Shown piece by piece: positions 24,736 through 33,738 of a stretch of DNA of 64,000 nucleotides. A program made the translations under genes and the position numbers. The number at the start of each line of letters is the position of its first letter. The stretch's first letter is position 1. Source of the stretch: TMP-24 sp041397305 (GTDB lineage: Bacteria; Pseudomonadota; Alphaproteobacteria; Rhodobacterales; Rhodobacteraceae); contig JAWKWX010000002.1 in assembly GCA_041397305.1 (NCBI GenBank), positions 310,001 through 374,000 on the forward strand. Reading direction: 5' to 3'. A model generated the notes under the pieces. It saw nothing but the letters and a program-made list of their open reading frames with translations. It was not told the origin of the DNA and searched no databases.

Positions 24736-25157
24736 ACGGCCCTGACGTTTAAACGACGAGCGCAGCCTGGGCAAGGCGGGACCAATTGTCGGGTGCACCA
24801 TTCGGCATGCTCGGGCGGCAAATTGACGTTGGTCAACTGCACGCGGAACACTGCCGACATCTCGATCAAGTTCGACCAATGGCTTCGGGACTTCCGGCAC
24901 CGGCAGGCCATCGCCACTGTCAGTCCCGGCAGCTGGTGGACCGGGTCAAGGAGGACCCGACCCCGCCCTGATGTCCAGATGTCGGGACTGAACATCCAAC
25001 AATTTGAAATAGCTATGTAAAAATCAGCCCCCTCTTCGCAGGGCAATGACATGCGGCCGCTATTTTTCCCAATGGGTCATATTTTGCATCGGTAGTTTCC
25101 GTTTCGGCACGTTTTTCTTGACTTGATGCCGAATCGGGATAAGTATCGCCATAAGAA
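24736..25157. other. 422-bp gap between tRNA-Arg and the Lrp-type regulator; no gene recognised
   Basis: Short open frames exist on both strands but none has a family signature, ribosome site or sensible codon pattern. The segment from about 25000 to 25157 is noticeably richer in A and T than the rest of the window. Near its right end TTGACTTGATG (about 25128) followed by GATAAGTAT is a possible promoter for the regulator at 25158. The change in composition fits foreign or decayed DNA next to a tRNA. Confidence 0.5.
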
Positions 25158-25697
25158 ATGATGGCCGTCCGCTCTGGAATTCGGGAGACAGTTTTGGCAC
25201 AGACAAACGATCTGGACGATCTGGACCGGGCCATTATTGCGCTCCTTGCGAATGATGGCCGCCTGTCCGCATCCGAGATTTCCTCTCGCATCGGCGGCGT
25301 GTCGGAGCGCACGGTGCGCAATCGCATCTCGGCGCTCCTGCAGAACCGCCAAATCGTCATCGGCGCCATCCCGGACCCGACCGCGCTCGGTCGCGATGTG
25401 CAGGCCGATGTGATGATCCGGGTCGAACCCGGCAAGCTCGACCGGGTAGCGATCGAGCTCGGCGAATATGATGAAGTCGGCTATCTTGCTGCAGTTACAG
25501 GAGAATTTAATCTAACGGCAGCGGTTTTCGTGACCACGCACTCCGAACTGCTGGACTTCACGGAGAATGTAGTTGGCAAGATACCGGGCGTCGAACGCGT
25601 CGTGCCCTGCATGATCCTGCGCATGTACAAGGTCTTCGGCACGCGGACTACCGCGCTCAACCGCGGTCCGGGGACAAAATCGGGAACATCGAAATGA
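25158..25697 (+). CDS. Lrp/AsnC family transcriptional regulator
   Basis: A 179-residue regulator. Residues 17-75 hold the AsnC-type helix-turn-helix (DLDRAIIALLANDGRLSASE ... VSERTVRNRISALL), and a RAM ligand domain follows with LAAVTGEFNLTAAVFV. AsnC proteins sense amino acids or small metabolites, and a local gene usually controls the operon beside it. The stop overlaps the next start (ATGA at 25694), so regulator and catabolic genes share a transcript, which implies autoregulation. The exact start is uncertain (ATG at 25158 or 25161). Confidence 0.85.
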   Translation: MMAVRSGIRETVLAQTNDLDDLDRAIIALLANDGRLSASEISSRIGGVSERTVRNRISALLQNRQIVIGAIPDPTALGRDVQADVMIRVEPGKLDRVAIELGEYDEVGYLAAVTGEFNLTAAVFVTTHSELLDFTENVVGKIPGVERVVPCMILRMYKVFGTRTTALNRGPGTKSGTSK

Positions 25698-27247
25698 CCG
25701 GAATGTTGCGGATCGGTGTCGACGTTGGCGGCACCAATACCGATGCCGCGCTCTTGCGTGGCAACGAAGTGCTGGCGACCATCAAGACAGCAACCACCGC
25801 AGATGTGACGAGCGGCGTATCGAACGCGATCCGGTCGGCTCTGACGGCTGCGGGCGTTGCCGGATCGGAAATTGGCGGCGTGATGATCGGCACGACGCAT
25901 TTTCTCAATGCCGTCGTCGAGGGGCGTCATCTGGAAATGACCGGCGTGCTGCGCTTGTGCGGTGCGGCCACCCGCGCGCTGCCTCCGATGATCGACTGGC
26001 CCGATGACCTCAGGGCGCTGGTCGATGGCGGTGTCGCGTTGGTCGGCGGCGGCGTCCATTTCGACGGAGCCGAGATCGCGCCGCTCGACGGCATGGCCAT
26101 TCGCGCCGCCTGCGCAGATTGGCGCAGGATGGGCGTGGGCACCGTGGCGATCTGTTCGGTCTTTGCGCTTGTCGATGCGCGGATGGAACTGGCCGCGGCC
26201 GAGATCGTCGCGAACGAGATGCCGGACGTGGCGATCAGCCTGTCGCACCGGATCGGTCGGACGGGCCTCTTGCAGCGCGAGAGTGCGGCAATCCTGAACG
26301 CGAGCCTGCACCGGATCGGCAAGGAGACCGTCGCAGCCTTCCGCGCGGCCTTCGCGAGCCTCGGCCTGACCTGCCCGCTCTATCTGACCCAGAATGACGG
26401 AACGCTGATGTCGGCGGACTATGCAGAACGCTTCCCGGTCTTCACCATTGCATCTGGCCCCACCAACTCGATGCGAGGCGCTGCATTCCTCACCGGCCTT
26501 ACCGATGCGGCCGTGATCGACATCGGTGGAACCACCACAGATATCGGGATGCTGGTCGGCGGTTTCCCGAGAAGCCGCAGCGAAGGCGCGGTGATCGCCG
26601 GCGTGCGCACCAACTTCCGCGTGCCGGACGTGTTTTCCTTTGGTCTTGGTGGCGGCAGCATCGTTCGCCCGGACGGCATGCTGGCCATCGGGCCGGACTC
26701 CGTCGGCTTCCGGTTGCCACAAAAGGCGCTTTGTTTCGGGGGCGATACGCTGACCGCGACGGATATTGCCGTTGCGGCAGGTCTCGCCGATCTCGGGGAC
26801 AAATCACGCCTCAGGCATCTCGATGCGGGACTGGTGCGTGCCGCCTTGGCCAAGATGAAGACAGACGTCGAAAACGTGCTCGACCAGATGAAGCCCGGCC
26901 CCGAGGCCATTCCCGCAGTGCTCGTCGGTGGCGGGTCGGTGCTGATGGATGGGTTGCTGGAGGGCACCAGCCAGTCGCTCAAACCACCGCACTTCGGTTC
27001 CGCCAACGCCATCGGCGCCGCCATCGCCCAGGTCTCTGGCGAGGTCGACAGCGTTGTGTCGCTGGAAGGCACGACACGCGAATCGGCCCTGGAGAGGGTC
27101 GTAGCCGAGGCCCGGAGCCGCGCTGTCGAGGCGGGCGCTGCCCCGGCAACGGTGACACTCGCCGAAGTCGAGGAAACACCCCTGTCTTACCTGCCGGGCA
27201 ACGCGATCCGTATCGCGGCCAAGGTGGTCGGAGATCTTGCAGCATGA
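25694..27247 (+). CDS. Hydantoinase/oxoprolinase-family ATPase-fold protein (HyuA-like)
   Basis: A 517-residue protein of the hydantoinase A/5-oxoprolinase family. The N terminus has the ATP-binding motif LRIGVDVGGTNTDAALL (residues 5-21), and a second phosphate-binding motif IDIGGTTTDIGMLVGGFP lies near residue 276. HyuA/oxoprolinase enzymes open five-membered lactam or imide rings with ATP, usually with a separate HyuB subunit. No hyuB is present; instead the next gene, coupled by an ATGA overlap, is a DUF917 protein. The pair is therefore likely a distinct two-protein ring-acting unit. Confidence 0.88.
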   Translation: MTGMLRIGVDVGGTNTDAALLRGNEVLATIKTATTADVTSGVSNAIRSALTAAGVAGSEIGGVMIGTTHFLNAVVEGRHLEMTGVLRLCGAATRALPPMIDWPDDLRALVDGGVALVGGGVHFDGAEIAPLDGMAIRAACADWRRMGVGTVAICSVFALVDARMELAAAEIVANEMPDVAISLSHRIGRTGLLQRESAAILNASLHRIGKETVAAFRAAFASLGLTCPLYLTQNDGTLMSADYAERFPVFTIASGPTNSMRGAAFLTGLTDAAVIDIGGTTTDIGMLVGGFPRSRSEGAVIAGVRTNFRVPDVFSFGLGGGSIVRPDGMLAIGPDSVGFRLPQKALCFGGDTLTATDIAVAAGLADLGDKSRLRHLDAGLVRAALAKMKTDVENVLDQMKPGPEAIPAVLVGGGSVLMDGLLEGTSQSLKPPHFGSANAIGAAIAQVSGEVDSVVSLEGTTRESALERVVAEARSRAVEAGAAPATVTLAEVEETPLSYLPGNAIRIAAKVVGDLAA

Positions 27248-28413
27248 AAATCTGGACCATCACCGAGTCGGACATCGACCGCATCGCCCTGGGCGCCGGC
27301 ATCCTGGGGACCGGCGGCGGCGGCAATCCCTATCTTGGCATGCTTATGACCAAGGCGCAGCTCAAGCTTGGCCGTACGATCAAGGTCATCAGGCCCTGCG
27401 ACCTCGCTCCGGACGCGCATGTGCTTGCCCTTGGCAACATCGGTGCACCCACCGTGAGCGTGGAGAAGATGGAAGAGGGTGACGAGGGTATCCGCTGCCT
27501 GCGGGCCATCGAAATGCACACCGGCCGGAAGGTCGATGCGGTGATCGCCGACGAGATCGGCGGATCGAACGGGCTCGCGCCAATGATTACGGCGGCCAAG
27601 CTCGGTCTGCCTGTGGTCGACGCCGACGGCATGGGCCGCGCGTTCCCGGAAGTGCAGATGACGACCTTTTTCATTCACGGACAGGCCACGCATCCGGCGG
27701 CACTTGCCGACGCATTGGGCAACATCATGCTGGTGACGAACGCCACCACGCCGGAAATGCTGGAAAAACTGATGCGCGCCGGAACGGTCGCGATGGGCTG
27801 CACGGCGCACATGACCACGGCGCCGATGGATGGCCAATTCATCCGCGACTATGGCGTGCCGCACACGGTGAGCCAGTGCTGGGAGCTTGGCGATACCGTC
27901 CTTGCGGCGCGTGCCGCCAAGACCGATCCGGTCGAGGCGCTGATGGCCCGGTCAGGGGGCGTCCTGCTGATGCGCGGCAAGGTCACGGACATCGGCCGCC
28001 GGATCGCTGCCGGGTTCGTCCGTGGCAGCCTGACGGTAACAGGCCTGGAGAGCTTCTCCGGCCGCAGCATGCTGATCGAGATCCAGAACGAATATCTCGT
28101 CGCCCGCGAGGGCGACAGGATCCAGGCGATGGTGCCGGATCTGATCTGTATCGTCGACAGCGAGACCGGCCGCCCGATCACCACCGAGGAACAACGCTAT
28201 GGGCTGCGCGTCAGCGTCATTGCCATTCCCTCGCACGCGCTTCTGCGCTCGGACATCGCGCTGAAATCGGTCGGCCCGCGCGCGTTCGGCTATGACTTCG
28301 ACTTCTTGCCGATTGGTGCGCCGACAGAGGCGCTACCGGTTGCTGCCTATCAAGACATCCGCCCTGCCGATACCAACCCACCCCCCCTTGTCCATTCGGG
28401 AGCACTGTCATGA
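27244..28413 (+). CDS. DUF917 (S-methyl-thiohydantoin desulfurase-like) protein
   Basis: A 389-residue protein of the DUF917 family, recognised from the N-terminal GAGILGTGGGGNPYLGML, VIADEIGGSNGLAPM and PVVDADGMGRAFPEVQMTTF. The family has been linked to desulfuration of S-methyl thiohydantoins, and members often sit beside HyuA-like genes. The ATG at 27244 overlaps the HyuA stop by 4 bases; its own stop overlaps the binding-protein start by 4 bases. The true substrate here is unknown; a hydantoin- or thiohydantoin-like ring is the best inference. Confidence 0.85.
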   Translation: MKIWTITESDIDRIALGAGILGTGGGGNPYLGMLMTKAQLKLGRTIKVIRPCDLAPDAHVLALGNIGAPTVSVEKMEEGDEGIRCLRAIEMHTGRKVDAVIADEIGGSNGLAPMITAAKLGLPVVDADGMGRAFPEVQMTTFFIHGQATHPAALADALGNIMLVTNATTPEMLEKLMRAGTVAMGCTAHMTTAPMDGQFIRDYGVPHTVSQCWELGDTVLAARAAKTDPVEALMARSGGVLLMRGKVTDIGRRIAAGFVRGSLTVTGLESFSGRSMLIEIQNEYLVAREGDRIQAMVPDLICIVDSETGRPITTEEQRYGLRVSVIAIPSHALLRSDIALKSVGPRAFGYDFDFLPIGAPTEALPVAAYQDIRPADTNPPPLVHSGALS

Positions 28414-29987
28414 ATCGCCGCGATCTTCTGAAAACTGCTGCCGTGACCGCCCTTGCCACAGCAGCCTACGCCACCAGCGCGCGCTGGAGCCTTGCCTTGG
28501 CCCAGGAGGGCGGCAAGATCATCACCCTGGCGCATCCGGCCGGGTTTCCCGACCTCGATCCTGCCACCTCGTTCTCGAACGATGGCGCGGTGCTGGCCAA
28601 CGTCTATGAGACACTGACGCGCTACATCCCGGCGCGCGACGGTCAGGAAGCCAGGGTCGAGCCGGTACTGGCCGAAAGCTGGGACGTTTCGGAAGACGGC
28701 CTGACCTGGACCTTCCATCTGCGGTCAGGCGTGAAATTCCATGATGGCGCCGAGCTTACCTCGGAAGCGGTAAAGGGTTCGATCGAACGGACCGTCAGGA
28801 TCGGTGGCGGTGCGGCTTTCATCTGGTCGTCGGTCGCCTCGATGGAGACGCCGGACCCACTGACCATCGTCATGAAACTCTCCGCACCGCAGCCGATGGA
28901 TATGACGACGGCAGCGGGCTTCGCCGCGTGGATCCTCAGCCCCGGCGCACTCGACAAGGACAATGCCTGGTTCAACGCCGGCAACGGCGCGGGGACGGGC
29001 CCCTACATGGTCGAACGGTTCGAGCCCGGCCAACGGGCGATCCTGACGCGAAACCCGAATTACTGGGGCACGTTCGCCGACGGCAGCTTTGACAAGGCCG
29101 TCTTCGAGATCGTCGAAGATGCGGTCCTGGCGCAAAGCATGATCGAAAGCGGCGAGGCCGACTGGACCTACAGCCTGCCCTACGAAAATCTGGATGCGCT
29201 TAATGCCAATCCCGATCTGACGGTCGTTTCCAACCCCTCCTTTGAAACGCTTGTCGGTCTTTACAACACCCGCAAGGCACCGCTTGACCGGCCCAAGGTG
29301 CGTCAGGCGCTGTCGATGGCCTTCCCTTACGACGATGTGATCTCGGCGGGAACGGCCGGGCTGGGCAGCCGTGCGATGGGGGTTATCCCCGCAGGTATCT
29401 GGGGTCATGACGATGCCGCCCCGGTTCCGCAGACCGACCTCGAAGGCGCACGCGCCCTGCTGACCGAGGAAGGCGTGGCGGACACCGGGCTGGAACTCGT
29501 CATGACCTATGCGACGGGTGACGCGCTCGAGTCGGTGGCGGCAGAACTCTGGAAAGCCAATCTCGAGACGCTGGGCATTACCCTGACGCTTCAGCCGATG
29601 AACTGGGAGGCTCAGTGGCAACTGGCCAAGGCCGATCCGGCAGCCGCGCAGGACATTTTCGTGATGTACTGGTGGCCGACCTACGTGACGCCCTATGACT
29701 ATCTGTTCAACCTCTTCCATTCGGAGCCGTCGCCAAACTACAACCTTGGCTATTACGCCAACGCCGACTTCGACAGGATGATCGACGAGGCCAACGGGCT
29801 GTCCGGCACCGACCGCGTCAAGGCGGAACAGATGTTCAAGGACGCGCAACGCAAGATCATCGAGGAGGCCGCGGCCGTATTCATCCTCGACCGGCCGAAC
29901 ATCCATGTCATCCGCTCCGACATCAAGGGCTACGTTGACAATCCGGCTTATGGTCACGTGACTTTTGTCAACGAACTGAGCCGCTGA
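28410..29987 (+). CDS. Peptide/opine-type ABC transporter substrate-binding protein
   Basis: A 525-residue SBP_bac_5 (DppA-like) protein. The N terminus MNRRDLLKTAAVTALATAAY is a twin-arginine-like signal (Arg-Arg-Asp-Leu-Leu) cleaved near SLALAQE. The mature part has TLTRYIPARDGQ, LTWTFHLRSGVKFHDG and GAGTGPYMVERFEPGQ, all typical of the family. It captures the substrate for the permeases downstream. Coupling to the DUF917 gene by an ATGA overlap says the transported compound is the one degraded by the HyuA/DUF917 pair. Confidence 0.92.
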   Translation: MNRRDLLKTAAVTALATAAYATSARWSLALAQEGGKIITLAHPAGFPDLDPATSFSNDGAVLANVYETLTRYIPARDGQEARVEPVLAESWDVSEDGLTWTFHLRSGVKFHDGAELTSEAVKGSIERTVRIGGGAAFIWSSVASMETPDPLTIVMKLSAPQPMDMTTAAGFAAWILSPGALDKDNAWFNAGNGAGTGPYMVERFEPGQRAILTRNPNYWGTFADGSFDKAVFEIVEDAVLAQSMIESGEADWTYSLPYENLDALNANPDLTVVSNPSFETLVGLYNTRKAPLDRPKVRQALSMAFPYDDVISAGTAGLGSRAMGVIPAGIWGHDDAAPVPQTDLEGARALLTEEGVADTGLELVMTYATGDALESVAAELWKANLETLGITLTLQPMNWEAQWQLAKADPAAAQDIFVMYWWPTYVTPYDYLFNLFHSEPSPNYNLGYYANADFDRMIDEANGLSGTDRVKAEQMFKDAQRKIIEEAAAVFILDRPNIHVIRSDIKGYVDNPAYGHVTFVNELSR

Positions 29988-30007
29988 GGCCAAGGGGGAA
30001 CCGGGCG

Positions 30008-31030
30008 ATGGATCTGATACGCTACTTCCTCCGCCGCCTGGTCCTGTCGGCCCTCGTGGTGCTGGGCGTGACCGCAATGGTGTTCGTGGTGGCGCAAGTG
30101 GTGCCATCCGATCCGGCGGCGCTTTACGCCGGGCCGCGACCCAATGCCGAACAGATCGCAAAGGCGCGCGAGGCGTTGAACCTCGACGCGCCCTTGCCGG
30201 AACGTTTCGCCCATTTCGCCCATGCCATGGCAACGGGTGATTTCGGCGTGTCCTATAAATCCCGCCGACTGATTTCCGAGGATCTGGGCGTGTACCTGCC
30301 CGCCACGCTGGAGCTTGCGGTCTTTTCAACCGGGCTGGCGCTCTTGCTCGGTATTCCAAGCGGTGTCGTTGCGGCGGCACGCCGGGGCAGCTTTCTCGAC
30401 CGGTTCGGAGGGCTCGGCTCGATCGCGGCGGTGGCGATGCCGACCTTCTTCCTTGCGATGCTGCTTCAGGTGGTCTTCGCGCAATGGCTCGACATCCTAC
30501 CCCTGTCGGGCCGCATGTCGCGCGAGTTTTCGGTGATTGATCCGCTTCGGCCCGTGACCGGCTTCAACCTGATCGACGCCGTGCTCGCCGGGCGTCCGGC
30601 GGCGTTCTGGGATGCTTTCCTGCATCTGATCCTGCCTGCCCTGACACTGGCGTCTTATCCCGCTGGCGTGGCAATGCGGTTGACGCGATCTGCGATGATC
30701 GAAATCCTGCAACGGCGCCATATCGTTGCCGCGCGAGCCCTTGGCCTGTCCGAGCCGCGCATCCTGTTCGGTCATGCCCTGCCAAACGCGGTCGGCCCGG
30801 CACTGACCGTCATCGGCCTTTCCTTCGCCTATGCGCTGACGGGCGCCGTCCTGGTCGAGATCATCTTCGCCTGGCCCGGACTTGGCCGCTATGTGTCGGA
30901 GGCAATCTTGTCGAAAGACTTTCCCGTCATCGCGGCGGCGACCCTTGTGGTGACGCTGTGCTATGTGGTGATGAACCTGATCATCGACCTTGCGCAGGCA
31001 ATGGTCGATCCCCGGGTGGCTCTGTCATGA
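30008..31030 (+). CDS. Dipeptide/opine-type ABC transporter permease (DppB-like)
   Basis: A 340-residue inner-membrane permease with an N-terminal helix (LVLSALVVLGVTAMVFVVAQ) and five further hydrophobic helices. The EAA loop is HIVAARALGLSEPRILFGHALPN-like near residue 245, with the typical ending after LVEIIFAWPGLGRYV. It follows the binding protein by 20 bases and overlaps the next permease by 4 bases. Confidence 0.92.
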   Translation: MDLIRYFLRRLVLSALVVLGVTAMVFVVAQVVPSDPAALYAGPRPNAEQIAKAREALNLDAPLPERFAHFAHAMATGDFGVSYKSRRLISEDLGVYLPATLELAVFSTGLALLLGIPSGVVAAARRGSFLDRFGGLGSIAAVAMPTFFLAMLLQVVFAQWLDILPLSGRMSREFSVIDPLRPVTGFNLIDAVLAGRPAAFWDAFLHLILPALTLASYPAGVAMRLTRSAMIEILQRRHIVAARALGLSEPRILFGHALPNAVGPALTVIGLSFAYALTGAVLVEIIFAWPGLGRYVSEAILSKDFPVIAAATLVVTLCYVVMNLIIDLAQAMVDPRVALS

Positions 31031-31866
31031 AGGCGCTTTTCAACCGTCTGGGTCCAGCGGGCAGCCTCTCTCTGGCAATCATCTTGCTGTTCGTATTCGT
31101 CGCGATGTTCGCGCCCCTCGTTTCGCCCTATCCGGGGCAGGGGGCCGGGTCGCCGAACATCGCGGCAAAGTTCCGCGCGCCGTCGGCAGACTTCTGGCTG
31201 GGCGCCGACCATCTGGGCCGCGACATGCTGAGCCGGGTCATCTTTGGCGCGCGCGTGTCGCTGACCACGGGCTTTCTGATCGTTGCGCTGTCGCTCCTGA
31301 TCGGCCTGCCGGTGGGCCTTGCCGCCGGCTACTTCGGCGGCTGGGTGGGCGAGATCCTGATGCGCGTCACCGACATTTTTCTTGCATTTCCGGCCCTGCT
31401 CCTCGCCGTTCTTCTGGCCGCCGCTCTGGGCGCGGGGATGCTCAACTGTATCATCGCCGTCGCCGTGACATGGTGGCCCTGGTACGCACGGATGGCGCGG
31501 GCCGAGGTTCTGGTCCTGCGCGGCCAGCCCTATGTCGAGGCGGCGCGGCTGATGGGCGTCTCGCACGCCCGGATCATTGTCCGGCATATCCTGCCCGGTG
31601 CCGTCCGACCGCTTGGCGTGCAGGCCGCGCTTGACGTCGGGCCCGCACTTCTGACGGCCTCCGCGCTGTCGTTTCTTGGCCTTGGCATCCTGCCGCCGAC
31701 CGCAGACTGGGGACAGATGGTCAACGCCGGGCGTGGCTTCTTTCCGGACCGCTGGTGGTATTCGACGGCACCCGGTCTTGCGATCTTCATCGTGGCGCTG
31801 GCGTTCAGCGTGCTGGGCGACGCACTACGTGACAAGAGCGAGGGGCGATCCCATGCCGATGCTTGA
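31027..31866 (+). CDS. Dipeptide/opine-type ABC transporter permease (DppC-like)
   Basis: A 279-residue permease. LSLAIILLFVFVAMFAPLVS is the first helix, FWLGADHLGRDMLSRVIFGA is the DppC-family signature, and EAARLMGVSHARIIVRHILP is the EAA loop. The ATG at 31027 overlaps the DppB-like stop. Forms the membrane channel together with that protein. Confidence 0.92.
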   Translation: MKALFNRLGPAGSLSLAIILLFVFVAMFAPLVSPYPGQGAGSPNIAAKFRAPSADFWLGADHLGRDMLSRVIFGARVSLTTGFLIVALSLLIGLPVGLAAGYFGGWVGEILMRVTDIFLAFPALLLAVLLAAALGAGMLNCIIAVAVTWWPWYARMARAEVLVLRGQPYVEAARLMGVSHARIIVRHILPGAVRPLGVQAALDVGPALLTASALSFLGLGILPPTADWGQMVNAGRGFFPDRWWYSTAPGLAIFIVALAFSVLGDALRDKSEGRSHADA

Positions 31867-32809
31867 GATCGAAGGGCTGTCCGTCACTTTCGGGCACAGC
31901 ACCGGACAGGTCCGGGCAGTGCGCGAGGTCGATCTGCAAATTTCCCGCGGAGCCATCCACGGGCTGATCGGTGAATCCGGCTGCGGAAAGACCATGACCG
32001 GGATGTCCCTTCTGGGTCTGCTGCCGGAAGGCGCCCGGATCGGGGCAAAGCGCTTCCGGTTCGACGGGATGGAGCTGCGTGACGTCGCCGCAAGCCTTCG
32101 GGGAAGGCGTATCGCCCTCATATCGCAAGACCCGGCGGCGGCGCTCAATCCGGTGCTCAGCATCGGTCGCCAGATGGACGATGTCTTGCGCAGCCACCGC
32201 TCCGCACCGCGTCATGAACGCCGTGCCGAGGCGGTGGAACTTCTGGCCGCGACGGGCCTGCCGGACCCGGAGCGGGTGCTGAAAAGCTATCCCCACCAGC
32301 TTTCCGGCGGGATGCAGCAGCGTGTCGTCATCGCACAGGCGCTGGCGACCGGGGCCGAATTCCTGATCGCCGACGAACCCACGACAGCGCTTGACGTGAC
32401 CGTCGGTGCGCAGGTGCTGGCGCTTCTGAAGCGGCTGGTGGCCGAGCGCGGCTTGACGGTCCTGATGATCACCCACGATATGGATGTGGTGGCCGAGGTT
32501 TGTGACCGAGCCACAGTGCTATACGCAGGGCTGACGGTCGAGGAGGGCCCGACCGAGGCCGTGCTGGCCAGCCCGCGCCACCCCTATACTCAGGCGCTTC
32601 TGGCGGCCCTGCCGGACGGCGCCCGCAAGGGCCAGCGTCTGGCAGCGATCGAAGGCCGCATTCCGCCGCCGCAAGATGAGATCAAGGGCTGCGCCTTTGC
32701 CCCGAGATGCCCGAAGGTCATGCCAGTTTGTGCAACGGTCAGTCCACCGGACCGGCAAGTGGGGCAACGCCGCTGGCTATGCCATCTGGAGGAGGGGACG
32801 ATTGGCTGA
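31853..32809 (+). CDS. Peptide-type ABC transporter ATP-binding protein (DppD-like)
   Basis: A 318-residue ATPase. Walker A GESGCGKTMT (about residue 42), signature LSGGMQQRVVIAQAL and Walker B FLIADEPTTALD are intact; the C-terminal CAFAPRCPKVMPVC is the oligopeptide-transporter ATPase tail that binds an iron-sulfur cluster in some homologues. The ATG at 31853 overlaps the permease end by 14 bases. Works with the DppF-like ATPase as a heterodimer. Confidence 0.92.
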   Translation: MPMLEIEGLSVTFGHSTGQVRAVREVDLQISRGAIHGLIGESGCGKTMTGMSLLGLLPEGARIGAKRFRFDGMELRDVAASLRGRRIALISQDPAAALNPVLSIGRQMDDVLRSHRSAPRHERRAEAVELLAATGLPDPERVLKSYPHQLSGGMQQRVVIAQALATGAEFLIADEPTTALDVTVGAQVLALLKRLVAERGLTVLMITHDMDVVAEVCDRATVLYAGLTVEEGPTEAVLASPRHPYTQALLAALPDGARKGQRLAAIEGRIPPPQDEIKGCAFAPRCPKVMPVCATVSPPDRQVGQRRWLCHLEEGTIG

Positions 32810-33602
32810 ACCTTTGCTCGAGGTGCGCGATCTTGTGGTGCGCTACCGCAAGCGCGGACTGTTCGCCGCCCCGCTGCCACCGGCCGTCAACGGCGCAAGC
32901 TTCACCTTGCCGCGCGGCCAGACGCTTGGCATCGTGGGTGAGTCCGGATCGGGCAAGAGCAGTCTGCTCAGGGCAATCCTTCGGCTGGTTCCCGCCGAGA
33001 GCGGCACGATACGCCTCAACGCCAAGGACTGGCTGTCGCTGTCGGGAGCAGCGTTGCAGGAGGCACGGCGCGATATCGGCGTGGTGGCGCAGAACCCGTT
33101 CCTGTCGCTCAGCCCGCGTCTGACCATCGCCGAGATCATCGCCGAACCTCTGGTGGCGCAGGCGGTGGCCAGGGGCAGCGAAATCCGCGAACGCGCGGCG
33201 AACCTGCTTGGGCAATGCGGCCTGCCCGCCGATTTCCTCGACCGCAAGGCCAAGGAGCTGTCAGGCGGTCAGGCGCAGCGGGTGGCCATTGCACGCGCAC
33301 TGGCGCTTGGTCCAAAGCTCTTGATCCTCGACGAGCCGACCTCGGCGCTGGATGTGTCGGTCCAGGCGCAGATCCTCAATCTGCTCGACGATCTGAAGCG
33401 CAGCCTTGGCCTGTCGATGCTGTTCGTGACCCACAACCTGAAGGTCGTGGCTCATATCTCGGACAGCCTGCTCGTCATGCGGCGCGGCAATGTCATCGAA
33501 GGCGGTTCGACCGACGAGGTCATGGCGGCCCCGAAGGAAGCCTACACCCGCGAGCTGATGGGCGCCCATCCATCGCCGGTGGGCGCGGAACCGTCGGCGT
33601 AG
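32802..33602 (+). CDS. Peptide-type ABC transporter ATP-binding protein (DppF-like)
   Basis: A 266-residue ATPase with Walker A GESGSGKSSL, signature LSGGQAQRVAIARAL and Walker B LLILDEPTSALDVS. There is no ATG near the expected N terminus; TTG at 32802, reading LAEPLLEVRD, is preferred because GGAGGAGG lies 6 bases before it, and it overlaps the DppD-like stop by 8 bases. The C-terminal cysteine-rich tail of its partner is absent here. Last gene of the Lrp-HyuA-DUF917-ABC operon. Confidence 0.88.
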   Translation: MAEPLLEVRDLVVRYRKRGLFAAPLPPAVNGASFTLPRGQTLGIVGESGSGKSSLLRAILRLVPAESGTIRLNAKDWLSLSGAALQEARRDIGVVAQNPFLSLSPRLTIAEIIAEPLVAQAVARGSEIRERAANLLGQCGLPADFLDRKAKELSGGQAQRVAIARALALGPKLLILDEPTSALDVSVQAQILNLLDDLKRSLGLSMLFVTHNLKVVAHISDSLLVMRRGNVIEGGSTDEVMAAPKEAYTRELMGAHPSPVGAEPSA

Positions 33603-33738
33603 GCACGGCAGGCAGGGCGGCGATCCCGCGCTGTTTGCTTCCGAGGTGAGCAGAAGGTGCACGGCGTGCGGGCGCGGATCATGGCAAGCGCTGATCGTCG
33701 GCGCCAAGGGATCGGATCGTCGTTCATGCGGATGTCGG

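Noticed and set aside
24622..25020. Possible gene next to tRNA-Arg
   Set aside because: Its first part lies on the tRNA itself in the opposite sense, and the rest has no ribosome site or family signature.
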